This document shows, piece by piece, positions 15,880 to 24,712 of a stretch of DNA of 64,000 nt (positions are counted from its first letter, which is position 1; every line of letters begins with the position of its first letter). The notes beneath the pieces were generated by a model, which saw nothing but the letters and a program-made list of their open reading frames with translations, made no database searches and had not been told where the DNA came from. The translations under genes and the position numbers were made by a program. This DNA is from Aequorivita sublithincola DSM 14238. Its GTDB lineage: Bacteria; Bacteroidota; Bacteroidia; Flavobacteriales; Flavobacteriaceae. The stretch lies in contig NC_018013.1 of assembly GCF_000265385.1 (NCBI RefSeq), positions 2,755,001 to 2,819,000 of the forward strand. Reading direction: 5' to 3'.

Positions 15880-17304
15880 TTAACAGTCGCTAATATTCAC
15901 CTGAACCGCTAATCCACCCTCACTGGTCTCTTTATATTTTGAAGTCATATCTTTTGCAGTTTCCCACATAGTTGCAATCACCTTATCGAGCGGAACCTTT
16001 GCTTTGCTCGGATCGCTGTCCAAAGCCATTTCACAAGCGTTGATAGCTTTTATTGCACCCATTGCGTTACGTTCAATACATGGAATCTGCACCAAACCGG
16101 CAATTGGATCGCAGGTAAGTCCAAGGTGATGCTCCATTGCTATTTCGCTGGCCATAAGGCATTGTTCAGGTGTTCCACCCATCAATTCACAAAGTGCGCC
16201 AGCAGCCATTGCAGAAGAAACGCCAATCTCTGCTTGGCAACCACCCATAGCTGCAGAAATAGTGGCTCCTTTTTTGAAAATGCTTCCAATCTCGCCGGAT
16301 GTTAGTAGGAATTTACGAACATCATCAAAATTGGCATCATGATTTTCTATTACCATATAATACATCATTACGGCTGGAATTACGCCTGCGCTGCCATTGG
16401 TGGGCGCGGTTACAACTCTTCCTAACGAAGCATTCACTTCATTCACGGCAAGTGCAAAACACGAAACCCATTTTAAAATTTGACGGAATTTAACTTCGGT
16501 ATTTCTAATTCCTGCTATCCATTCTTCAGCATTTGCGTATTTACTATCGCCAATGAGATTTTTATTCATCTCATAAGCACGTCGAGTTACGTTTAGTCCG
16601 CCAGGCAATATGCCTTCTGTATGTGCGCCAACGTACATGGAATCTAGCATTACATCCCAGATTTTCTTTAATCCGTCGTTTATTTCGGCCTCGCTTCTAA
16701 GTGATTTTTCATTTTCGAGGACTATTTCCCAAATGTTTTTTCCTTCGGCTTTGCAATAGGCTAAAAGTTCCGTTCCTTTTTCAATAGGGAAGGGGAATTT
16801 TGAAAATTTTTCAAGCTTAACCTTTTTGTTCTTCCGTTCTTCTTTTACAGTGAATCCACCGCCAATAGAGTAAAATGATGATGATTTTTTGGAACCATTG
16901 GTTAACGTGGCATGAAAAGTCATTCCATTGGGATGAAATTCTAAAAATTTCCGATTGAAGATGATGTTTTCCTTCGGAATAAAAGGAATTTCACGTTCGT
17001 TGTTTAGCTTAATTTTATTTTCAGAAGTAATAAAACCGATTTCCTTTTCTATATCTTCAATAGGAAATGTTACGGGGTCAAACCCCATTAAACCTAACAT
17101 TATCGCAATATCTGTGGCATGACCTTTTCCTGTGAGCGATAATGAACCATATAGATCTACTGAAATTCCTGCTACTTCATTAAATTGATTTTTCTCTTTC
17201 AGTTCCTCAATCCATCGCAAAGCGGCACGCCAAGGTCCTAAAGTGTGCGAACTTGATGGCCCAACGCCAATCGATAACATGTCAAAAACACTGATGCTTT
17301 CCAT
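15880..17304 (-). CDS. sdaA: L-serine ammonia-lyase, single-chain iron-sulfur type
   Basis: A 474-residue enzyme that deaminates L-serine to pyruvate. It contains the N-terminal beta domain (SIGVGPSSSHTLGP) and the catalytic alpha domain in one chain. The C-terminal half has GGCQAEIGVSSAMAAG, CDPIAGLVQIPC and ERNAMGAIKA, whose cysteines bind the 4Fe-4S cluster. Length is as expected for the fused form. It stands alone on the minus strand. The ATG is preceded by an A/T-rich leader without a Shine-Dalgarno site. Confidence 0.95.
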   Translation of the reverse strand: MESISVFDMLSIGVGPSSSHTLGPWRAALRWIEELKEKNQFNEVAGISVDLYGSLSLTGKGHATDIAIMLGLMGFDPVTFPIEDIEKEIGFITSENKIKLNNEREIPFIPKENIIFNRKFLEFHPNGMTFHATLTNGSKKSSSFYSIGGGFTVKEERKNKKVKLEKFSKFPFPIEKGTELLAYCKAEGKNIWEIVLENEKSLRSEAEINDGLKKIWDVMLDSMYVGAHTEGILPGGLNVTRRAYEMNKNLIGDSKYANAEEWIAGIRNTEVKFRQILKWVSCFALAVNEVNASLGRVVTAPTNGSAGVIPAVMMYYMVIENHDANFDDVRKFLLTSGEIGSIFKKGATISAAMGGCQAEIGVSSAMAAGALCELMGGTPEQCLMASEIAMEHHLGLTCDPIAGLVQIPCIERNAMGAIKAINACEMALDSDPSKAKVPLDKVIATMWETAKDMTSKYKETSEGGLAVQVNISDC

Positions 17305-17388
17305 ATATATTTCTTTTAAAACAAATATAGCATCTTATTTAATTATGAATGAAGAAATCAGAATTATGAATTTTATTTTTGAACTTTA

Positions 17389-17416
17389 GAAACAAGAAAC
17401 AAGAAACAAGAAACAA
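17389..17416. repeat. Four tandem GAAACAA units
   Basis: Exactly four head-to-tail copies of the 7-base unit GAAACAA sit directly downstream of the dinB stop. This is a simple repeat in intergenic DNA. Confidence 0.85.
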
Positions 17417-17423
17417 GCGGATA

Positions 17424-18641
17424 CTATCTTCTCCTATTCGGCAACAACGGCGGCGGAGCTCCGGTAAATGGATTCCAACGACCAATGCTCTTGGCTTCCA
17501 TCCCTGCGGCACGCATTACTGCTCGGTCGCCATAACGGTCCCGCATCTTGTCCATAGCGTGATATAGGTTTATTATTTTTTCATTATCGTCAAAAAGGTC
17601 TATTTGAAATCCGCCTTCCACCAAATGACTGAACCGTACGCCCACCATTCGCACTAAAAGTCTTCGTTGGTACAGTTTTTTGAAAAGTTCCATCACTACA
17701 GGAATAATTTTATGATCTGCCGAACTATATGGTATTTTTTGCTGCATAGTATATGTCTGGAAATCTGAATATCTTATTTTGAATGTTACGCAAGCGGTGA
17801 GTTTATTGCCACGGCGCAATTGAAAAATCAAGTTTTCTGCCATTGCAATGATAATTCCCTCCAACTTTTTCACATCGGTTGTATCACGATCAAAACTGCG
17901 TTCTGTGGAAATGGATTTGCGCTCGGTATATTGCTGAACTGGTGTATTGTCAATACCGTTCGCCTTCTGCCAAATGGTCTGTCCATTTTTTCCAAAAACT
18001 TTTGCCATCATTTCCATTGGCATTTCTTGTATAGTTTTTATTTGTTTTATACCGAGATCGCAGAAAGCACGGTAAGTAACTTCGCCCACCATCGGTATTT
18101 TATTGACGGGTAAAGGCGAAAGAAACGGTTTTTCAGTTCCTTTTAAAATGTGGATTTGATTGTTGGGTTTCGCTTCGCCCGTTGCTATTTTTGAAACGGT
18201 TTTATTAACGGAAAGTCCAAAGGAAATAGGTAATCCGGTTTCTCTAATAATGCGTTGCCGTAATTCTGAAACTAATTTTTCGCAACCGAAAAACTTATCC
18301 ATTCCCGTTAAGTCGATGTAAAATTCATCTACGGAAGCTTTTTCATAAAGCGGCACACTTTCTTTGATAACATCGGTAACATTATCTGAAAACTTGCTAT
18401 AAATACCCGCATTTCCGCGAACTACGATTGCTTCGGGACATAATTGTCTGGCCAACTTCATCGGCATTGCAGAGTGGATTCCAAAAGTGCGCGCTTCATA
18501 ACTGCACGAAGCCACAACCCCGCGATCGCTCGTGCCGCCAATAAGCACAGGTTTTCCAATCAGCTTACTATCTAGCAAGCGTTCGCAAGACACAAAAAAT
18601 GTATCCAAATCCATGTGTACTATGTTTCTTTTGTCGTTCAT
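17424..18641 (-). CDS. dinB: DNA polymerase IV (Y-family)
   Basis: A 405-residue translesion polymerase. N-terminal catalytic residues are in HMDLDTFFVSCE and the pair is in SVDEFYIDLT. The palm, thumb (VGEVTYRAF) and little-finger domain follow. The C-terminus ends FTGAPPPLLPNRRR without an obvious beta-clamp peptide. A second polymerase III alpha subunit lies 202 bases upstream on the same strand, and the two are likely used together in damage-tolerant synthesis. The gap between them holds three short hairpins. Confidence 0.93.
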   Translation of the reverse strand: MNDKRNIVHMDLDTFFVSCERLLDSKLIGKPVLIGGTSDRGVVASCSYEARTFGIHSAMPMKLARQLCPEAIVVRGNAGIYSKFSDNVTDVIKESVPLYEKASVDEFYIDLTGMDKFFGCEKLVSELRQRIIRETGLPISFGLSVNKTVSKIATGEAKPNNQIHILKGTEKPFLSPLPVNKIPMVGEVTYRAFCDLGIKQIKTIQEMPMEMMAKVFGKNGQTIWQKANGIDNTPVQQYTERKSISTERSFDRDTTDVKKLEGIIIAMAENLIFQLRRGNKLTACVTFKIRYSDFQTYTMQQKIPYSSADHKIIPVVMELFKKLYQRRLLVRMVGVRFSHLVEGGFQIDLFDDNEKIINLYHAMDKMRDRYGDRAVMRAAGMEAKSIGRWNPFTGAPPPLLPNRRR

Positions 18642-18694
18642 TTATTTTTTAAAATTGACTTAGGACGAATAGACATAAGACAAAAAAATGAAAT

Positions 18695-18812
18695 ATCCCG
18701 AAGGGATTATATATTTATAGCAAAAGATTATTCAAGACGTTTGTGCGACCCCGACGGGGTCGAAACCTTGATTACCTCTTGTTTTCTATAAACATTTGAA
18801 CCCTTCAGGTTC
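18695..18812. repeat. Three short palindromic hairpins between dnaE and dinB
   Basis: Three distinct perfect hairpins: ATCCC-GAA-GGGAT at 18695-18707, CGACCCC-GAC-GGGGTCG at 18746-18762 and GAACC-CTTCA-GGTTC at 18798-18812. Each has a different stem. They resemble REP-type intergenic elements; none has a T-run that would make it a terminator. Confidence 0.7.
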
Positions 18813-18843
18813 TATGATTGCTTTTAGTCTTTAGTCTTACGTC

Positions 18844-21834
18844 CTATAGCGCAGCGGTCTTACGTCTATTTTCAACCGCATATCTCGGATCTTGAATAAT
18901 CGCCAATCGTTCCATTTTAATAACTTCAATACTTATACAATCAAATTCTTCCATTACTTTTCCGGTAATACTGTAAACTCCTTTTCCTCGGAAGCGATAT
19001 TGATTGGCCACTGGCGGAAAATGTACTGTATCCACAAAATGACCATCACGATCCACAAAATTTCCGAAATACATATAATCGCCTCTGGAAGTTCTGGTCC
19101 TTTTGGTTGTTATCAAATACGCTTCAATCGTTACAATTTTTCCTATAACCTGTGGAAGATGTACCGCGCGCCATTTGTTTTCTGAAGGATTTGTGAGTAA
19201 ATCGAAAGGACTGCACAGCGGAAAACCCAAGAGTTCCATTTCGTCAAAAGCGTCTTCCAGCGCAGTGTGCGGTAAGGAAGGAGTTTTGTAATCAATCTTT
19301 TTAGGTTTAAAAAGTGTGTATACATTTTCTTCAAAACTCACTTTGTTTATTTTCATATAGGCTTCCCAAAGGAGTTCGCGTTTATTTCTTCCAGTGAAGC
19401 GAAAAGCATTTATTTTTATAAGAATTGTAACCTGCTCCATCCCAATAGAAATGCGTTCTAAAAAGTCGTCTAAGCTTTCAAAAACACCTTTTTTATTGCG
19501 TTCAATAATTATTTTCTGAATAAGTTTTGATTCCAACGATTGCAAAAACCCGAAGCCAATATAAATATCCTTTCCATCGATTATAGTATTTCCAAAACTG
19601 CGGTTAATGCAGGGCTGCAAAATATTTCCACCGTGCATTTGCGCTTCGTGAACGTAGAGTTCTACACTATAAAACCCACCGCCATTATTAAGCGTGGCCA
19701 CCATATATTCCAACGGAAAATAGGCTTTTAGAAAAAGACTTTGGTAACTTTCAACTGCGTAAGAAGCGGAATGACCCTTAGCAAAAGCATAGCCGGCAAA
19801 ACTTTCAATTTGTCGCCAAACATCTGCGGTGAATGCTTCAGGTTTCCCAGAATTTTTACAATTGCTGAAAAATTGGTCTTTCACCTTTTGAAACTCTTCC
19901 CGCGAACGGAACTTGCCGCTCATTCCTCTTCGCAACATATCGGCCTCGCTCAAATCGAGCCCGCCAAAATGGTGCGCCACTTTTATAACATCTTCCTGAT
20001 ACACCATTACACCATAAGTTTCTGGCATAATATCCAGCAAGACGGGATGTGCTTCTTTTCGTTTTTCGGGAAAACGGTAGCGCAAAATGTACTCGCGCAT
20101 CATTCCACTTTTTGCAACGCCGGGACGGATTACCGAACTGGCGGCCACCAAACCCAAATAATCATCTACTTGCAATTTTCGGAGCAACATTCGCATGGCG
20201 GGTGATTCTACATAAAAACAACCAATAGCTTGTGCGTTTCGCAATAAGGTTTTTATTTTTTCATCTTTTTTAAAACGTTTTATATCGTGAATGTCCAAAG
20301 GCGGAATTTCGGGATGGTTGTATTTAACGATTTCCACGGCATCCTTTATTTTTCCCAGTCCACGCTGACTTAGAATATCGAATTTATAAAGCCCAATATC
20401 TTCAGCAATTACCATATCAAACTGTGTGGTAGCGTAGCCTTTGGGCGGCATAAAAGTGGCAATGTAATGGTGGATTGGTTTTTCTGAAATTAAAATTCCG
20501 CCAGCGTGAATGCCCAAATAGTTTGGAAAACCTTGAATGTATTGACTGTAAACAATCACTAATTGCGACAGTTTGTCCAATGTTTCAAAGCTGCAATCTT
20601 GGGTAGAAAGTTTGTCAATTTCTTCTTTTGGCAACCCGAAAACTTTTCCCAATTCACGAACGGATGCTTTAAATTTAAAAGTGTTGTAAACAGCGATGAG
20701 TGCCGTGTTCTTAAAAGTTTTAAAGATGAAATCGGTAATATCATCACGATCTTGCCACGAAAAATCAATATCAAAATCGGGCGGATTTTTTCGGTATAAA
20801 TTTATAAAACGTTCAAAATAAAGGTCGAGTTCTACTGGATCTACGTCTGTAATTCGCAGCAAATAAGCAATGATACTGTTTGCACCGCTGCCGCGACCTA
20901 CGTAGAAATAATTTTTACTGCGAGCGTATTTCAGGATTTTCCAATTGATTAGAAAATAAGAAACAAAGCCTTTTTCTTTTATAATTCCCAATTCCTTTTC
21001 CATTCGCACCATTACACGTTCGCCAGGACGTTTGTAACGATAGTTGATTCCGCCGTAAGCTAATTTTTTCAACAATCGAAAATCCAAATCTTCATTGGTA
21101 GTATATGATTTTTGGTTGCAAGTGGTTTCTTTTGAAAAGTTGAAAGAAATATTGCAGCGTTTCAAAAGTGCTTCTGTGTTTTTAATGAGTTGTGGAAATT
21201 CTTCAAAAGATTTCTTAAGCTTTTCTTCAGAAATAAATATATCGACTTCACTGCTCTGTTCGGAAATCGGCAATTTGCTAAGCAATGTATTATTGTCAAT
21301 GGCACGAAGCAATCGATGTGTGTTAAAACCTTTTTTATTCTGAAAAGTTACCGTTTGTAGCATGACTAATTTCTCTTGCCTATTTTTCCACGGTGAAAAT
21401 TTTAATCGGTTGATATCTTCAATTTTTACACCGATGAATTCATTTTCCAAAAGCGTTTCACTTTCAAAAGAAGCAAATGGATAAATCACAAATGTGTTGA
21501 GAAGTTGTTTTGCTTTAGAAGGAATTTCAACATTCTCAGTGCTGTTCCGCTGATGAAGAAATTCTGATAGATATTCATTTATATTCTGAAACCCTCCATT
21601 GTTTTCTGCCAACAATATGAACTGCTGTTTGGCGCCGTTTCTAAAATCTACTCCTAAGATTGGTTTTACGTTGTAATCGGAAGAAATTCGAACAAATTCC
21701 AAGCAAGCAGAGGTAGAATTAATGTCTGTAAGTGCCATGGAAATAGCTCCCTTTTGTTGTCCTAAATTCAGCAAATCACTGATTTTCAAGGTTCCGTAAC
21801 GAAGACTATAATATGTGTGACAGTTTATAAACAC
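18844..21834 (-). CDS. dnaE: DNA polymerase III alpha subunit, short second copy
   Basis: A 996-residue C-family polymerase, well below the about 1,450 residues typical of the replicative Bacteroidota enzyme. It therefore resembles the error-prone DnaE2/accessory type. N-terminal PHP domain (NCHTYYSLRYG, ALTDINST). The catalytic aspartates are in PPDFDIDFSWQDRDD, with GRGSGANS before them and a helix-hairpin-helix and OB region (TKRTRTSRGDYMYF) near the C-terminus. It is followed by dinB on the same strand. The usual lexA-like or imuA partner genes are not next to it here. Confidence 0.93.
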   Translation of the reverse strand: MFINCHTYYSLRYGTLKISDLLNLGQQKGAISMALTDINSTSACLEFVRISSDYNVKPILGVDFRNGAKQQFILLAENNGGFQNINEYLSEFLHQRNSTENVEIPSKAKQLLNTFVIYPFASFESETLLENEFIGVKIEDINRLKFSPWKNRQEKLVMLQTVTFQNKKGFNTHRLLRAIDNNTLLSKLPISEQSSEVDIFISEEKLKKSFEEFPQLIKNTEALLKRCNISFNFSKETTCNQKSYTTNEDLDFRLLKKLAYGGINYRYKRPGERVMVRMEKELGIIKEKGFVSYFLINWKILKYARSKNYFYVGRGSGANSIIAYLLRITDVDPVELDLYFERFINLYRKNPPDFDIDFSWQDRDDITDFIFKTFKNTALIAVYNTFKFKASVRELGKVFGLPKEEIDKLSTQDCSFETLDKLSQLVIVYSQYIQGFPNYLGIHAGGILISEKPIHHYIATFMPPKGYATTQFDMVIAEDIGLYKFDILSQRGLGKIKDAVEIVKYNHPEIPPLDIHDIKRFKKDEKIKTLLRNAQAIGCFYVESPAMRMLLRKLQVDDYLGLVAASSVIRPGVAKSGMMREYILRYRFPEKRKEAHPVLLDIMPETYGVMVYQEDVIKVAHHFGGLDLSEADMLRRGMSGKFRSREEFQKVKDQFFSNCKNSGKPEAFTADVWRQIESFAGYAFAKGHSASYAVESYQSLFLKAYFPLEYMVATLNNGGGFYSVELYVHEAQMHGGNILQPCINRSFGNTIIDGKDIYIGFGFLQSLESKLIQKIIIERNKKGVFESLDDFLERISIGMEQVTILIKINAFRFTGRNKRELLWEAYMKINKVSFEENVYTLFKPKKIDYKTPSLPHTALEDAFDEMELLGFPLCSPFDLLTNPSENKWRAVHLPQVIGKIVTIEAYLITTKRTRTSRGDYMYFGNFVDRDGHFVDTVHFPPVANQYRFRGKGVYSITGKVMEEFDCISIEVIKMERLAIIQDPRYAVENRRKTAAL

Positions 21835-21949
21835 GGCAATGGATTTATTCCAAAATTATGGAATATTTCCAATAAATAAAATTATTGAGAAGTATTTTTA
21901 AAGAATTTAATTTGAAAATAGCTGAGGGTTATGAGTAGGAGCGAAGTAG

Positions 21950-23434
21950 TTAAAAATTAACCTTGTTAAATACAAAAGTTCCGTCTCCATTAATTACTTT
22001 ATAAACTCCAAATGGTGCGTCTTCATTAACAATTAAAAAACTATCATTTTGTTCAAGATGGTCCAAATAGCTAGTGTTTTCAGTAAGATAAGAAAATAGA
22101 ACTCTAAACAAATTAACGTTTGTCTTTAAATTAGTATCAAATTTAGGAATTTCATTATTGGGCCATTTTATGGCAAGCGTGGCAGAAAAAATTGAATTAA
22201 CGAGCGATGTATCTGTGATTTTTTTGGACTGTTCACCTGTATAATCTAGACCCACATAGCCACCGTGATCTGCAACAATCACGACCAACGCATCAGGATC
22301 TTTTTTGGTTATCAGACTAATCATTTCGCGTAGCCAAAGATTTGCCTTTTCAAAATCTTTAATATAAAATTTTCTTTCTTCATCCTTACCTTTGGAATGT
22401 TGTTCTGTAACAGATATATGGCCAGGCAATATTTTTTCAATAAAGTAAAAATTGGCTTGGTTTCTACTTTCTTCTATAGCCTTTTCCATTTCATCCTGAA
22501 GGTCCACCACCATATCAAAACCCCGCGATAAAAAAGAGAGTTCCTTGTAGGAAATGGAGCAGTAATCATAACCCAATTCTGGCCTGTTTACAATAATATA
22601 TGGCGACTCGATGATTAATGAAGTTTGGTAGTCGTTTCTGTTAAAGATAGAGACAACGGCATTATTGCTGGCAATACTTTTTCGCAAACCGTAAGGTTCT
22701 TTTGCGTTGGGTTTGGGGTTTTTGTAATAGTGGTGCTTCATTGCAAACAATGAGCTGTTGGAAGTAATTGTGTTGGAATAATTGCTTCTAAAGTTGGGGT
22801 AAATTTTGAAATCATTTTCAGCTAAATAGCTTTCAAATTCACTATTGTCAATATTATAAGGTTCCTTTTTTAAGCTGCTTGAATTGGCATAACCATCCGG
22901 TTGAATAATATAAACATTCGGTTTTTTCTTGAATGAAGCTTCTGCAATAGTATCGGGAAGTTGTTTCCATTCCGTAGAAAAATTTATGTGTTTTCCAACA
23001 TACATAATCAATTGTATTGCAACAATAAATGCTAGTAAATACTCCAGTACAACAGCTTTTTTTAAATGGTTTTTCAGCAAAAAAGCAAACCCGATGTTGA
23101 GAATTATAACCAAAAGAATCATTTTCTTCTGCGGTCCCAGAATACTGTATGTCAACAAAGCAGCGAATCCTACTAAATTTGAAAGCGTTAATAGTAGTTT
23201 ATAGTTTCGCGAAACAAAAGCTATTTTTTTTGAGACAATTTTCAATAAAATATTGATCGCTATTGGAATCAACAGGAAAAAGACGATAAAAAAGAATAAC
23301 TGACCTTGAGAATCTACTAAAGTGAAATTTGAATAATAATTATAAAGGAAAGGATAAAGACCAGTTGCCAGACCAACTAATATTGGATTTGTTATGAAGG
23401 ATTCTTTTTTCAAAAAAATAAATTGATTAAACAC
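21950..23434 (-). CDS. Membrane sulfatase/alkaline-phosphatase-fold protein
   Basis: A 494-residue protein. About five N-terminal membrane helices (residues 1-160) are followed by a periplasmic sulfatase-like domain. That domain opens KKPNVYIIQPDGYANS and carries the metal ligands in VVIVADHGGYVGLD. The catalytic Thr/Ser is probably in YSNTITSNSS. The plan resembles LTA-synthase or phosphoethanolamine-transferase relatives that modify envelope polymers. The start is short of hydrophilic residues, consistent with the first membrane segment. No partner gene on the same strand. Exact substrate unknown. Confidence 0.8.
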   Translation of the reverse strand: MFNQFIFLKKESFITNPILVGLATGLYPFLYNYYSNFTLVDSQGQLFFFIVFFLLIPIAINILLKIVSKKIAFVSRNYKLLLTLSNLVGFAALLTYSILGPQKKMILLVIILNIGFAFLLKNHLKKAVVLEYLLAFIVAIQLIMYVGKHINFSTEWKQLPDTIAEASFKKKPNVYIIQPDGYANSSSLKKEPYNIDNSEFESYLAENDFKIYPNFRSNYSNTITSNSSLFAMKHHYYKNPKPNAKEPYGLRKSIASNNAVVSIFNRNDYQTSLIIESPYIIVNRPELGYDYCSISYKELSFLSRGFDMVVDLQDEMEKAIEESRNQANFYFIEKILPGHISVTEQHSKGKDEERKFYIKDFEKANLWLREMISLITKKDPDALVVIVADHGGYVGLDYTGEQSKKITDTSLVNSIFSATLAIKWPNNEIPKFDTNLKTNVNLFRVLFSYLTENTSYLDHLEQNDSFLIVNEDAPFGVYKVINGDGTFVFNKVNF

Positions 23435-23600
23435 GAATAACGTTACAATATAACTTTTCTATTCAACATTGCCACAAGTCAGAATTTTCTGCTGACAAAT
23501 CAATTACTTATTTACTCGGGATATAAATAGAAAGTGAAGCTTATAAATACTAAATAGTAGTTTATTTTGTATATTTATTTGGAATTTTAAAGCTTTGAAA

Positions 23601-24458
23601 ATGAAAAAGATAACCTTATTCGTTCTACTTTTTGCCAATTTCGCTTTGTTTGCGCAAAAATACCAAATTCAGCTTAGACTAGTTGATGGCAATATAGGTT
23701 ATCCCACTGGAAATTCAAATGCACCTTCCAATGATCCTAGCTTGAATGCTATTTTTGGCACTTATGGAATCACTGGTTATCTTGGAGGAACCAATCCCGT
23801 TCCAGATTGGGAGTTTCGCACCCACTTCGTTCTTTGTACTGGATGTGACATAAACGCTCTAAAACAAGCACTTGATAATTATTCAACTGTAGTAGAAAAC
23901 ACCGTTCAAAATGAACCGGGATATATTGCCAATGCTTTATATGTGAAGTTGATAGATCTTGATAATGGTTACAATACAGGAGATGTTACACCTGAAGGAA
24001 TTGTAATTACGAATAACAGCGTTTTGAATACAATTTTTGTGGATCATACTGTGCTATATTTTGAACCAGCGTTTCCAGGAATACAAAACCCGGAATTGAA
24101 AAAAGTATTCCAACTAGGTTGTGATTGTATGGCTGTAGACTTAGGTCCCGTTTTAGAAGCTGAACCGGAAATTATTGAAGATACAGAACGACAAGGCTAC
24201 GCAGTTTTAGCAGTAGCAGATTCTGAAAAATTGGATTTTCAATTTTATCCAAACCCAGTAGAAAATGCTATAATAATTGATTCTTCAGAGCGTATTACTT
24301 CGTTTGAAATTATAAATCCACTTGGGCAATCTATTTTCAAGGGAAATTCAAACGCAAACATCAATAGTTTCTTACCTTCTCTTTCCATAGGAAATTATTT
24401 ACTGAAAGTTGCAACAGTTTCTGGTAAAATACAAATTGTTCGTTTTATGAAGAAGTAG
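23601..24458 (+). CDS. T9SS type A sorting-domain protein
   Basis: A 285-residue secreted protein. The signal peptide is MKKITLFVLLFANFALFAQ, and the ATG at 23601 is preferred over an in-frame TTG two codons earlier. The C-terminal about 75 residues are a type IX secretion sorting domain: FQFYPNPVENAI, then FEIINPLGQSIF and the end GNYLLKVATVSGKI...VRFMKK. The central cargo region (residues 20-200) has several Cys pairs (CTGCD, GCDC) but no recognisable catalytic motif. It should be exported across the outer membrane by PorSS and possibly attached to the surface. Confidence 0.87.
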   Translation: MKKITLFVLLFANFALFAQKYQIQLRLVDGNIGYPTGNSNAPSNDPSLNAIFGTYGITGYLGGTNPVPDWEFRTHFVLCTGCDINALKQALDNYSTVVENTVQNEPGYIANALYVKLIDLDNGYNTGDVTPEGIVITNNSVLNTIFVDHTVLYFEPAFPGIQNPELKKVFQLGCDCMAVDLGPVLEAEPEIIEDTERQGYAVLAVADSEKLDFQFYPNPVENAIIIDSSERITSFEIINPLGQSIFKGNSNANINSFLPSLSIGNYLLKVATVSGKIQIVRFMKK

Positions 24459-24514
24459 TTTTTTGAATAAAAAAGGATATTTAAAGCAATAAATTTCAAG
24501 AAACCCCAAAATAT

Positions 24515-24564
24515 AAATTCCAAATTCCAAAAATGGCAGATTAGCTATTTGGAATTTGGAATTT
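24515..24564. repeat. Perfect 17-bp inverted repeat upstream of dnaK
   Basis: The arms 24515-24531 and 24548-24564 are exact reverse complements built from two AAATTCC units, spaced by 16 bases. It lies between the T9SS gene and dnaK, without a T-run on either strand, so terminator function is possible but weak. Confidence 0.7.
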
Positions 24565-24639
24565 TAAAATTTGGCGCTTAACTACTGCCAGCAATATTTT
24601 CAATATTAAGTTTCTGACATCATGGCAGTAGTTTCCCGC

Positions 24640-24655
24640 TGGCACAATCATTGTC
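24640..24655 (+). promoter_or_regulatory. Sigma-54-like promoter before dnaK
   Basis: TGGCAC, five bases, then TTGTC. The consensus is TGGCAC-N5-TTGCW, so one key base (C to T at -12) differs. It lies 57 bases before the dnaK ATG. The GG and G are correctly spaced, which makes it more than a loose match; use by RpoN is inference. Confidence 0.4.
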
Positions 24656-24712
24656 TTAAACACTTCGTAAATAAAAAATTCAAAAATAAATAATAACAAT
24701 AAACAATATATT

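Noticed and set aside
19741..20205. Plus-strand open frame inside the dnaE gene
   Set aside because: It lies opposite conserved polymerase motifs, has no start signal and no protein-like composition.
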